Shown: piece by piece, positions 5,990-11,848 of the stretch
Layout of the letters: each line of letters opens with the position of its first letter
Position numbering within the stretch: the first letter of the stretch is position 1
Assembly: GCA_004298915.1 (NCBI GenBank)
Contig: SCTE01000172.1
Span: 1-11,848, forward strand
DNA length: 11,848 nt
Source: Chloroflexota bacterium
GTDB lineage: Bacteria; Chloroflexota; Limnocylindria; Limnocylindrales; CSP1-4
Direction: 5' to 3'
Translations under genes and position numbers: made by a program
Notes under the pieces: generated by a model
What the model saw: only the letters and a program-made list of their open reading frames with translations
Told to the model about the DNA's origin: nothing
Database searches by the model: none

Positions 5990-6976
5990 GTGCGCGTCTC
6001 GCTCGGCGAACTTCAGGCCGTGGATCGTGGTGGCCTGCTGGCCCGCTACCACAGCTTCGGACCGGTCGTGGCGGTCGTTGCCGACCTCCCGAGCGACGGA
6101 TCGACAGCCGGGACCGGGCTCGACGAACCCTGCTTCAGGCAGCACCACGGCATCGTCCTCGGTGGCGCACTCGCGGTTCATCACGACGAAGGTCGGACCG
6201 AAACGTTCGCGGCGGGAACGGCGTTCTACGTGGAATCCGGCCCGCCGAGTCATACGTTCACCGCTGAGCCCGACACGGTCGTCGCCGGCTTCGCCATTCC
6301 CGAGGCCGATGAGCCCGCCACGCCCGGTGCGCTCGAGGCGCGTGGCTTCACCGTGGTACCCCGGCCCGATCCGGACGTCAGCCTGCCACGCGCAGTGACC
6401 GTGGCCGGATCGCTTCGGCCCTTTCGCCGGCCCGGGGTCATCGAGGTCGAGGCAGCCCAGATGGGACCATGGGTCTTCATGCGCTCGATCTTCGGGGAGC
6501 GCACGGGCCACCTCAGCGGGTGGTGCGACGTACCGCATTGGGGCTTCGTCATCGACGGCGAAATCGCGATCCTCTACGAGAGTTCGTCCGAACCGGGAGC
6601 GGGCACGGAGCTCGTGGCACGGGGCGACGCGTTCTACGCACCACCAGGTCACCGGTTCGTTTCCGCGGACGGGGCCGTGGTCGTGGACTACTCGCCGGTG
6701 AGTGCACTCGGCACGGAGCGCGTGTCGAGATGGCGTCGCGCGACCCTTGCCCGACGAGGGCTGATCACACCCGGCTCGAGGAACGGTTCAATCGGCCGCC
6801 CCACGATGGCGGCGAGCGGTCTCGCCGCGCCCACGTCCGTCCCGACGACGGATGATCGGATCCCGACCGAACCAACGAACGATGCGCATCATGCCGACGA
6901 CGGGATCGCCCCAAGCTTCGCGGAAACAGTTGCGCCCTATGGTCGAGCGACCGGCGGTCCGGTCCGCGGCCAGTGA
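5990..6976 (+). CDS. Two-domain cupin protein
   Basis: Two small jelly-roll (cupin) domains are visible. The first spans about residues 50-102 (QHHGIVLGGALAVHHDEGRT, then FAAGTAFYVESGPPSH). The second, about 180-237, is more typical: DVPHWGFVIDGEIAILY followed by ELVARGDAFYAPPGHRF. Histidines in VPHWG and PPGHRF are where cupins place metal ligands. Small-molecule binding is likely, but the substrate cannot be read from sequence. The GTG start is supported by GGAGG four bases upstream. After residue 248 a tail of about 80 residues (TPGSRNGSIGRP, TTDDRIPTEPTND) lacks any domain and has weaker codon bias, which may mark a lost original stop codon. 328 aa. It lies 99 bases after the kinase gene on the same strand, with a hairpin between, so co-transcription is possible but not shown. 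Confidence 0.85.
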   Translation: MRVSLGELQAVDRGGLLARYHSFGPVVAVVADLPSDGSTAGTGLDEPCFRQHHGIVLGGALAVHHDEGRTETFAAGTAFYVESGPPSHTFTAEPDTVVAGFAIPEADEPATPGALEARGFTVVPRPDPDVSLPRAVTVAGSLRPFRRPGVIEVEAAQMGPWVFMRSIFGERTGHLSGWCDVPHWGFVIDGEIAILYESSSEPGAGTELVARGDAFYAPPGHRFVSADGAVVVDYSPVSALGTERVSRWRRATLARRGLITPGSRNGSIGRPTMAASGLAAPTSVPTTDDRIPTEPTNDAHHADDGIAPSFAETVAPYGRATGGPVRGQ

Positions 6977-7026
6977 CTGCGGGACGGAGGCCGGCCCGGA
7001 GCGGCTCGCGCCACATCGGCGCGTAC

Positions 7027-7060
7027 GGCGAAGGCCCACCGTTGCCGATGGGCCTTCGCC
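7027..7060. terminator. 12-bp stem hairpin between convergent cupin and GlsB-like genes
   Basis: GGCGAAGGCCCA (7027-7038) pairs perfectly with 7049-7060 around a ten-base loop. It lies between two genes whose 3' ends face each other, so it can serve either strand. T-runs are missing on both sides. Confidence 0.6.
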
Positions 7061-7066
7061 AAGAGT

Positions 7067-7091
7067 GACCGCGGGCCCCCGACCCGCGGTC
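7067..7091 (-). terminator. Second hairpin directly after the GlsB-like gene
   Basis: GACCGCGGG pairs with CCCGCGGTC around a seven-base C-rich loop. On the minus strand it begins three bases after the stop codon of the GlsB-like gene and stands in tandem with the 12-bp hairpin. Confidence 0.6.
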
Positions 7092-7094
7092 GGA

Positions 7095-7376
7095 TCAAAT
7101 GGGGCCGCGACCGACGCGCGAGCGTCCGCCCAGGGCGTTGACGACCACGACCGTGATGATGGCCCCGATGGTCGCAACCACGATCGTGCTGAGGTCCAGG
7201 GGACCCTCGATCGCGTTCGTGTTGAACAGGACGCTCGACAGGAATCCGCCGACGATCGCGCCAACGATGCCGAGGACGATCGTGCCGAGGACGCCCAGGC
7301 CTTCGTCGCCCTTGACGAAGAAGCCAGCCAGCCAACCGGCGATCGCGCCGAGAACAATCCATCCGATGATGCTCAT
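7095..7376 (-). CDS. GlsB/YeaQ/YmgE-type small membrane protein (transglycosylase-associated family)
   Basis: 93 residues, almost all in three hydrophobic, glycine-rich segments: about 3-20 (IIGWIVLGAIAGWLAGFF), 29-52 (VLGTIVLGIVGAIVGGFLSSVLF) and 64-83 (TIVVATIGAIITVVVVNAL). The motif GWIVLGAIAGWLAG..VKG and the central GTIVLGIVGAIVGG are characteristic of this family of stress-associated inner-membrane proteins, often induced under general stress; the biochemical role is unknown despite the family name. The short loop FNTNAIEGPLD lies between segments two and three, and the C-terminus is basic. The ATG is supported by GGAGG nine bases upstream. It is transcribed alone, convergent with the cupin gene. 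The 265 bases upstream (7377-7641) hold no gene that I can support. Confidence 0.92.
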   Translation of the reverse strand: MSIIGWIVLGAIAGWLAGFFVKGDEGLGVLGTIVLGIVGAIVGGFLSSVLFNTNAIEGPLDLSTIVVATIGAIITVVVVNALGGRSRVGRGPI

Positions 7377-7641
7377 GGTTTCCAACCTCCGAACCGGGCG
7401 GTGCCTTCCATCGCGGATGGCCCCGCTCGCCCTGCCGGGCTGATCTGCCCCGCCAATTTCCGGGCCACCGCATCGTCGCGTGCCTGAGGGTCCAGATGGA
7501 CAACGATCGCGGCCAGGGGCATTACAACGGCCTATCGGGCGCCATCGGCTCGGGGCGAACTGGGCACGTCGAGATGCTCGAACGGCCTGTGGTTCCGGGC
7601 CGGGCCAGATGTCGAGGCCCAGATCGCCCCGAGGCCCGACC

Positions 7642-8088
7642 TCAGCCGGAGTTCGACGCCGCGGCCACGTAGTGCGGCAGGAGCGTGGACCAGCCGCCGT
7701 AGTTCCGGTCGCGCCAGTCCTCGCCGCCTGCGCCGAGCCGGTCCCAGCCGCGATGCTCGATCTCGACCCTGGTCCCGGCGCTCCCGGCGGGCACGAACCG
7801 GACCTCGACATCGGTCGCGTCGGTCGGCGATCGATTGAGGTGCCAGGTGTAGCCGAGCCGGTTCGGGGGATCCCAGATGGTCACGACCCCCCAGTCGTGC
7901 TCGAGCCCATTGGTCCGGCGCTCGAAGATGCGACCGCCGGGCCGCCCCTCGAGGACGACGACACGGCCATCCTCTGCCGACACCGTGTGATCCTTCGGCC
8001 ACCAGGTCGCGATGCGGTCGGTCCAGACTTCGAACGCCCGATCCACCGGGCAGGCGACCTCGAACTGGAGCCGGATCGGCTCGATCAT
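7642..8088 (-). CDS. SRPBCC-domain protein (AHSA1/START-like)
   Basis: A 148-residue single-domain protein of the AHSA1 branch of the SRPBCC (START/Bet v 1) fold, which forms a hydrophobic ligand pocket. Typical elements are the opening strand IRLQFEVACPVDRAFEVWTD, WWPKDHTVS, VVVLEGRPGGRIFER, VVTIWDPPNRLGYTWHL, and the closing VEIEHRGWDRLG with a C-terminal helix (WRDRNYGGWSTLLPHYVAA). Full length, with no apparent lesion. Its ATG overlaps the ArsR stop codon (ATGA), so translation is probably coupled. ArsR-SRPBCC pairs are common in soil bacteria; the ligand is unknown here. It is the last gene of a three-gene minus-strand operon. Confidence 0.92.
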   Translation of the reverse strand: MIEPIRLQFEVACPVDRAFEVWTDRIATWWPKDHTVSAEDGRVVVLEGRPGGRIFERRTNGLEHDWGVVTIWDPPNRLGYTWHLNRSPTDATDVEVRFVPAGSAGTRVEIEHRGWDRLGAGGEDWRDRNYGGWSTLLPHYVAAASNSG

Positions 8089-8423
8089 GACCGCTGATCG
8101 GGCCGACGGTTCTCGGCGACGAGCCGGAAGCGAGCTGCGGCCTCGCCCCAGACGCGTTCGAGGTAGGCCTGGACGGCTGCGATGCCTTCGTCGTGAAGAC
8201 GATAGATATGGCGCGTGCCGCGAGCCTCCTCCACGACCAACCCGGCCTCCTTCAGGAGCCGAAGGTGCCGCGAGACGGCCGGACGGCTGATCGGGAGTGC
8301 GTCCGCGAGCTCCTGAACCGAGCGCTCGGAGGTGCCGAGCAGCTCGACGATCGAACGGCGATTCGCGTCGCCGAGGGCGCCGAACGGGTCACCCTCGGGT
8401 CGTCCTGCAGCGGGCGTGGGCAT
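8085..8423 (-). CDS. ArsR-family transcriptional regulator
   Basis: 112 residues with a winged helix-turn-helix: GDANRRSIVELLGTSERSV, QELADALPISRPAVSRHLRLL (recognition helix SRPAVSRHLRLLKEAG), then the wing LVVEEARGTRHIYRL, and a dimerising C-terminal helix. No metal-binding cysteines (the ELCVCDL type) are present, so it is not a classic arsenic or metal sensor. It belongs with the metal-independent ArsR proteins usually encoded beside SRPBCC genes. The start at 8423 has only a weak ribosome site, but the gene lies 21 bases after the DUF6855-like stop and may rely on translation from it. It probably represses its own operon through the dyad at 8897-8914. Confidence 0.93.
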   Translation of the reverse strand: MPTPAAGRPEGDPFGALGDANRRSIVELLGTSERSVQELADALPISRPAVSRHLRLLKEAGLVVEEARGTRHIYRLHDEGIAAVQAYLERVWGEAAARFRLVAENRRPDQRS

Positions 8424-8444
8424 CGGTGATCCCGGTGTGGCGCG

Positions 8445-8855
8445 TCAGCCCTTGGCCCGCATCCGGTTGTTCTTCGCGTCGTGGGTCAGCTCGGCCAGTC
8501 CGAGCGCCTCCATGAGCGGTGGCATGTACACGCCGAACCGGCCCCGAAGGCCCTTCTTGAGGCCGTACCAACCGCCGCGCGGGTTCGATTCGGATCGCCC
8601 CCAGGCCTCGACGGTCCCGTCGGGGGCCGGCTTCTGCTCATCGGCGCCACCGAGGGGCATCCAGTCGCCGTGGGCCTTGAGCATGGCGTGGAGCTCTTCG
8701 ATCGCGCGGGCGTCGTACAGGAGCTTCGTCCCGCCGACCTGGCAGACGATCGTCGGCGGGTCCGAGGTGTCGTCCCGGTACATCGAGTACTCGGAGGTGC
8801 CGGGGGGCGTCTTGAGGACCCACGGATCCGCCTTGGTTCCCGTTCCCGTCGTCAT
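8445..8855 (-). CDS. DUF6855-like protein, first gene of the ArsR operon
   Basis: 136 residues, soluble, no signal peptide. Recognisable pieces are DPWVLKTPPGTSEYSMYRD, a Cys-containing strand TIVCQVGGTKLLYDARAIEELHAML, HGDWMPLGGADEQKPA, TVEAWGRSESNPRGGWYGLKKGLRGRFGVYMPPL and the basic tail HDAKNNRMRAKG. From memory this matches a conserved family of unknown function (DUF6855) found in Actinomycetota and Chloroflexota; the name should be confirmed by a profile search. It has GGAGG eight bases before the ATG and its own promoter upstream. The next gene on the same strand is the ArsR regulator after 21 bases, so it should be under ArsR control. The role is unknown; the conserved basic GLKKGLRGRFG segment is a candidate binding surface. 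Confidence 0.85.
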   Translation of the reverse strand: MTTGTGTKADPWVLKTPPGTSEYSMYRDDTSDPPTIVCQVGGTKLLYDARAIEELHAMLKAHGDWMPLGGADEQKPAPDGTVEAWGRSESNPRGGWYGLKKGLRGRFGVYMPPLMEALGLAELTHDAKNNRMRAKG

Positions 8856-8894
8856 CGAGCTGCCCTCCGTCCTTCGATTGGTAACCGTCCGGCT

Positions 8895-8923
8895 ACGGTA
8901 ACAACGTTGTCACCGAGGCGCAA
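8895..8923 (-). promoter_or_regulatory. Probable promoter of the DUF6855-ArsR-SRPBCC operon
   Basis: On the minus strand TTGCGC (8918-8923) and TACCGT (8895-8900) are separated by exactly 17 bases. Transcription would start near 8888, giving a leader of about 33 bases that carries the GGAGG ribosome site. This is the best-formed promoter in the window. Confidence 0.55.
8897..8914. promoter_or_regulatory. 18-bp dyad over the ArsR operon promoter, operator candidate
   Basis: GGTAACAACGTTGTCACC is a palindrome with a single mismatched pair and a perfect ten-base core (ACAACGTTGT). It fills most of the promoter spacer and enters the -10 box, so a bound dimer would block RNA polymerase. A related half-site GGTAACC lies at 8880-8886, near the expected start of transcription. 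ArsR proteins bind such dyads. Confidence 0.55.
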
Positions 8924-8956
8924 GAGCGTCGCGGGCGGCGCCGTGATCCGCGGTGG

Positions 8957-10297
8957 TCAAACGCGCCTGGTCCGCGCATGTCGCCGCGGCCCGGCAATCC
9001 AGAGCGCCGCGGCCCACACCGCGATGGCCACCAGGACCAGGCCCACCAGTGGCCGGTAGGTCCCGAGGTGGTCGGCGGACAGGGCTCCCGCGTAGACGGC
9101 GATGGTCCCGCCGATCGGGTAGGCGACGGCCATGAACCCGAAGATGGTCCCGAAGTTCGGCCCGCTGAAGACATCGGACAGCGCCGCGGACCGGACGGCG
9201 ATCGTGGCCCCGGTGCCGACCCCGTGGGCGACGATCCCGGCAAGGGCCATCGCCGCCATCCCGGATGCCGCGCCGAACGCGAGGATCACGCCACCGCCGA
9301 TCATGACGGCCGCCACGACACCCACGCCCCGGCGCCCGAGGCGATCGCTCAGGAACCCACCGACCACCTGGCCGCCGACGTAGGCGAGGGCCTGCAACCC
9401 GAGGGCGCTCGCCCCGAAGTCCGCACCGAGTCCCACGAGGACGGCGTGGGGCAGGAAGGCCTGGAGGACCCCTTCATCGAACATCCCGATCGCCACCGCC
9501 CCGAGGAACAGGGCCCAGAACCTCCGCGTCCGGACGATCCGGCGCACGCTCGATCGTGCCGTTGCGCCGCCCGCGCCGGCGGGCAGGGGCTCGAAGCCGG
9601 CCGAGACCGCGCCCGGCGCCGCCGTTTCGTGGAGCCCGGTGGCCAGCGCGGACTGCTCGCTTTCGCGGTGGCGCGTCCCCCCGGTCGTGCGTGCCGGGAC
9701 CAGGATCTTCGGGCCGGCGGTCATCAGCCAGACGAAGATAACGCCGACGAGGGAGGCGCCGAGGAACACGAGCGATGTCGACCGCCACCCAGCCGTCTGG
9801 ATCAGCCCGGCGGCCACCGGCAGGGCCACCGCGACGCCGATTCCTGGTCCCGCGTACGCGATTCCGAGAGCCAATCCGGACATGCCCGCATAGCGGCGCG
9901 CGATGGCGGTGGTGGTGCCGATGAATGCCAGCTGGAGCCCGAGCGCGTGGAAGGCTGCGTAGGCCAGGATCACGATGGAGATGTCCGGGGCCAGGTACAT
10001 CGCAAGCCAGCCGGCGGCTAGCAGGACCATCGATGCCGTCAGCAGGTCCCGATCCGCGAACTCGTCATAGGCGCGGCCGAGCAGCGGGCTCGAGAGGGCG
10101 GTGACCAGGAGGAACATCGTCCACGGCGTGACCGCGACGGTCCGGCTGACCCCGAATTCCTCGGCAAACGCGACCGACAGCGCCGGAAACGTGTACAGCC
10201 CGCCATACGCGATCGCTCCGACCACGAAGGCCCCGATGAGCGGCAGCGACAGGCGGGTCACGCGGCGAGGATCGGGCAGCGGAAGCGGCAGGCTCAC
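8957..10297 (-). CDS. Major facilitator superfamily transporter
   Basis: 446 residues with about twelve hydrophobic segments, six before and six after a long polar linker (about 195-258). The first segment contains GAFVVGAIAYGGLYTFPAL. The N-half loop ARRYAGMSGLALGIAYAGPGIG is like the RRGLALGIA.G...G motif of monocarboxylate/OFA-type (MCT-like) carriers. The C-half carries the MFS loop signature SDRLGRRG at 317-324. The substrate is unknown; organic anions are typical of the subgroup but this is inference. The C-terminus is basic (GPRRHARTRRV). The start codon is GTG, with a TAGGAT box ending six bases before it and no ribosome site, so the mRNA may be leaderless. Divergent from the lipoprotein gene, 59 bases apart. 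Confidence 0.9.
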   Translation of the reverse strand: MSLPLPLPDPRRVTRLSLPLIGAFVVGAIAYGGLYTFPALSVAFAEEFGVSRTVAVTPWTMFLLVTALSSPLLGRAYDEFADRDLLTASMVLLAAGWLAMYLAPDISIVILAYAAFHALGLQLAFIGTTTAIARRYAGMSGLALGIAYAGPGIGVAVALPVAAGLIQTAGWRSTSLVFLGASLVGVIFVWLMTAGPKILVPARTTGGTRHRESEQSALATGLHETAAPGAVSAGFEPLPAGAGGATARSSVRRIVRTRRFWALFLGAVAIGMFDEGVLQAFLPHAVLVGLGADFGASALGLQALAYVGGQVVGGFLSDRLGRRGVGVVAAVMIGGGVILAFGAASGMAAMALAGIVAHGVGTGATIAVRSAALSDVFSGPNFGTIFGFMAVAYPIGGTIAVYAGALSADHLGTYRPLVGLVLVAIAVWAAALWIAGPRRHARTRRV

Positions 10298-10303
10298 CCG
10301 GGC

Positions 10304-10309
10304 ATCCTA
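10304..10309 (-). promoter_or_regulatory. -10 box for the MFS gene, leaderless arrangement
   Basis: TAGGAT on the minus strand ends six bases before the GTG at 10297, which would place transcription start on the start codon itself. There is no Shine-Dalgarno sequence. No strong -35 is visible. Confidence 0.45.
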
Positions 10310-10356
10310 TCGACTCCGAGCGGAACCACCGACCCGGATCCGCCGTCACGGGACCC

Positions 10357-10758
10357 ATGAACAACGAACAAGGCCGCTCTCGTGCATTCAGGCTCTCCGC
10401 CCTTCTTGCCGTCGCGATGGCGATCGCCGCCTGTGGCGGCGGCGGCGCGACACCCACGCCGCCCCCGGTCGGATCACCCGGCCCGACGATCACGACGCCC
10501 GCCCAAGCGGCCGCACGGGTTGGGGAGACCGACCAGCGGTTCCTCGGCATCGCCGAGCAGTCGGCGGCCCTCATCGGGGCGTCGGCGTGGTGGACCGCAG
10601 AAGCCATACCCGATGGCGGGTTCCGGGTCACGTTCACGTCGGGCTGGGGCGATTGCCCGGCCGGGTGCATCAACAAGCACAACTGGATCTTCGAGGTCAG
10701 CGCCGCCGGCGTCGTCACGCCCGCCGGTGAATCGGGCGATCCGGTGCCGGCGCAGTAA
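10357..10758 (+). CDS. Small predicted lipoprotein with a CPAGC motif
   Basis: 133 residues. A basic N-terminus and hydrophobic stretch (residues 10-25, FRLSALLAVAMAIAAC) end in a lipobox with Cys26, followed by a Gly/Pro/Thr-rich linker (27-48), so it should be exported and lipid-anchored. The mature domain contains SAWWTAEAIPDGGFRVTFTSG, then WGDCPAGCINKHNWIFEV (C100 and C104, four apart, able to form a disulfide or bind a ligand), and GVVTPAGESGDPVP. The GWGDCPAGC..H.W.F.V...G pattern recurs, from memory, in uncharacterised secreted proteins of high-GC bacteria. Function unknown. The ATG is taken because it directly precedes the signal sequence; the ribosome site is weak. It lies divergent from the MFS gene and 38 bases before the hydrolase gene. 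Confidence 0.85.
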   Translation: MNNEQGRSRAFRLSALLAVAMAIAACGGGGATPTPPPVGSPGPTITTPAQAAARVGETDQRFLGIAEQSAALIGASAWWTAEAIPDGGFRVTFTSGWGDCPAGCINKHNWIFEVSAAGVVTPAGESGDPVPAQ

Positions 10759-10761
10759 TCC

Positions 10762-10784
10762 CGAGGGCTGCTCGCGGGCCCTCG
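10762..10784 (+). terminator. Short hairpin after the lipoprotein gene
   Basis: CGAGGGC and GCCCTCG pair around a nine-base loop, three bases past the lipoprotein stop. No T-run follows. It directly abuts the TACCAT box of the next gene, which supports separate transcription of the two. Confidence 0.4.
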
Positions 10785-10790
10785 TACCAT
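10785..10790 (+). promoter_or_regulatory. -10 box for the hydrolase gene, leaderless arrangement
   Basis: TACCAT ends six bases before the GTG at 10797. There is no ribosome site, so transcription would begin at or next to the start codon. The -35 region is unconvincing. Confidence 0.4.
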
Positions 10791-10796
10791 GGGGCC

Positions 10797-11615
10797 GTGG
10801 AGTTGCCCGTCGCCCTGATCCAGACCGATGCGGGTGCCGACCCGGAGGCGAATGTCGCGCGCGCCGCGGAGCTTGCGGAAGCCGCCGCCGCCGACGGAGC
10901 GCGGCTCGTGGCCCTGCCTGAGTATCTGCAGTATCGAGGGTCCGACGCGGGATTCCGGGCATCGGCACGGCCGATTCCTGGCCCCTTCACAGCGCCGTTC
11001 GCCGAGATCGCGAAGCGCCATGCGTGCTGGATCCTGGCCGGGAGTCTTGCCGAGGCGTCGGGTGATCCGGAGCGGCCCTACAACACCTCGACCCTCATCG
11101 GGCCGAACGGATCGGTGGTCGCGCGATACCGGAAGATCCACCTCTTCGATGTCGCGATCGACAACGGCCCGGTCGATCTGGAGAGTGGGCGTGTCCTCGC
11201 CGGCACCGAGCCGGTCATCGCGGATGTCGCCGGCGCTCGTCTGGGGATGACCATCTGCTACGACCTCCGATTTCCCGAGCTGTACCGGACGCTGGCCCTC
11301 GCCGGTGCCGAGATCCTGGCGGTTCCGTCGAACTTCACCGAACGCACGGGTCGAGACCATTGGGAAGTCCTGCTCCGGGCGCGCGCCATCGAGAACGGGG
11401 CGTGGGTGATTGCGCCATCGCAGATCGGTGGACCACCGGGTCACCCAGCCTATGGCCATGCGATGATCGTGGACCCGTGGGGGATCGTCGTCGCCCACGC
11501 TCCCGATCGCGAGTCCGTCGTCCACGCGCTCATCGACACGTCCCGCGTGACCGAGGCCCGACGCCAGATTCCGGTCCTGGCCAACCGTCGCCCCGAGGCG
11601 TACCGGCTGGGCTGA
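10797..11615 (+). CDS. Carbon-nitrogen hydrolase, Nit1-like (deaminated glutathione amidase type)
   Basis: A nitrilase-superfamily amidase of 272 residues, the normal size. The catalytic triad is visible: E42 in LVALPEYLQYRG, K113 in RYRKIHLFD, and C154 in TICYDLRFPELYR. Downstream, RDHWEVLLRARAIENGAWVIAPSQ, AYGHAMIVDPWGIVVA and the end RQIPVLANRRPEAY match the Nit1 subgroup, whose members hydrolyse deaminated glutathione as metabolite repair. The subgroup call is by motif recall; omega-amidase (Nit2) or a general amidase remain possible. Cytoplasmic, no signal peptide. The GTG is the only start that keeps the first strand (ELPVALIQTDA) intact, and an out-of-frame ATG at 10789 is not used. 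All catalytic residues are intact. Confidence 0.93.
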   Translation: MELPVALIQTDAGADPEANVARAAELAEAAAADGARLVALPEYLQYRGSDAGFRASARPIPGPFTAPFAEIAKRHACWILAGSLAEASGDPERPYNTSTLIGPNGSVVARYRKIHLFDVAIDNGPVDLESGRVLAGTEPVIADVAGARLGMTICYDLRFPELYRTLALAGAEILAVPSNFTERTGRDHWEVLLRARAIENGAWVIAPSQIGGPPGHPAYGHAMIVDPWGIVVAHAPDRESVVHALIDTSRVTEARRQIPVLANRRPEAYRLG

Positions 11616-11684
11616 ACGGCGAGGGTCGCCCGCAGCGCCGAGACGTGGCCTCTCGTGGTGTTGGTGGCGACTCCCGGACACCGC

Positions 11685-11712
11685 GGAGCCGCGCCCTTGC
11701 GGACGCGGCTCC
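11685..11712. terminator. Hairpin between convergent hydrolase and right-edge genes
   Basis: GGAGCCGCG pairs with CGCGGCTCC around a ten-base loop; outer GACTC (11669-11673) and GAGTC (11713-11717) could extend the stem after a bulge. It stands in the 135-base gap between two facing 3' ends and may terminate both. Confidence 0.55.
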
Positions 11713-11750
11713 GAGTCCCCGGCGAGATTGAGGGCTTGCGCCCGGAGATG

Positions 11751-11848
11751 TCAGTTCGTGAGCTTGACCGTGTAGGAGCCGAAGGTTCCGAGGGCCTGCC
11801 CGTGACCGGCAACGATGACCATGTCTGCGGCGTTGACCCCGTCCTCGA
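11751..11848 (-). CDS. C-terminal end of an unidentified gene (5' end outside window)
   Basis: Only the last 32 codons are visible, read leftward from the right edge to a TGA at 11751-11753. The translation includes GVNAADMVIVAGHGQALGTFGSYTVKLTN, with good third-position G/C bias. The sequence looks like the closing beta strands of a small domain. The family cannot be named from this length. The gene converges on the hydrolase gene. Confidence 0.55.
   Translation of the reverse strand, partial: EDGVNAADMVIVAGHGQALGTFGSYTVKLTN

Noticed and set aside
4763..6652. A 629-codon open frame on the minus strand
   Set aside because: It is antisense to the intact kinase and cupin genes; long antisense frames are expected at this GC content, and it shows no domain.
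7377..7641. Intergenic stretch with short direct copies of CGAGGCCC
   Set aside because: The copies are short and GC-rich, there is no clear hairpin or promoter, and no ORF with a ribosome site; nothing was called.
10065..11681. A 538-codon minus-strand open frame
   Set aside because: It is antisense to the lipoprotein and hydrolase genes and only shadows the MFS gene in a wrong frame.
1..11848. CRISPR array, rRNA, prophage or secretion-system genes
   Set aside because: No regularly spaced repeats, rRNA signatures or matching gene sets were seen anywhere in the window.

Overview
The window is high-GC, densely packed bacterial DNA with strong third-position G/C bias. The codon style, the mix of GTG and ATG starts, clear AGGAGG ribosome sites beside two apparently leaderless genes, and the protein families (KdpE-like regulator, small stress proteins, ArsR-SRPBCC pair, IS110 remnant) suggest a free-living soil or water bacterium. 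Chloroflexota (Limnocylindria-like) or a deep actinobacterial lineage are my best guesses. That placement is inference; there is no rRNA here to settle it.

Left part (1-2590): the 3' end of a secreted-looking modular protein (+), a possible 58-codon ORF (-), then a decayed zone. A mannose-6-phosphate isomerase (manA-like) C-terminal fragment lies on the minus strand with a one-base frameshift. It abuts the C-terminal half of an IS110-type transposase (+), which is also frameshifted. A complete tRNA-Thr(CGT) gene on the minus strand follows.

Middle part (2588-5890): a divergent stress and two-component locus. On the minus strand, reading leftward, are a 74-aa LEA-like protein with 11-residue repeats, a 68-aa single-span membrane protein and a KdpE/OmpR-type response regulator. 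They are separated by two very strong inverted repeats. On the plus strand is a 572-aa membrane histidine kinase with two PAS-like regions, whose upstream region carries a TATAGT box next to a short dyad. The kinase and regulator are plausible partners, with the small proteins as targets or co-regulated products.

Right part (5990-11848): a two-domain cupin protein (+); a GlsB/YeaQ-type small membrane protein (-) behind tandem hairpins; a compact minus-strand operon of a DUF6855-like protein, an ArsR regulator and an SRPBCC protein, with a recognisable promoter whose spacer and -10 box are covered by an 18-bp dyad; an MFS transporter (-); a small lipoprotein (+); a Nit1-type carbon-nitrogen hydrolase (+); and the tail of an unidentified minus-strand gene at the right edge. 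The MFS and hydrolase genes both have a TANNNT box ending six bases before a GTG start, which suggests leaderless transcripts.
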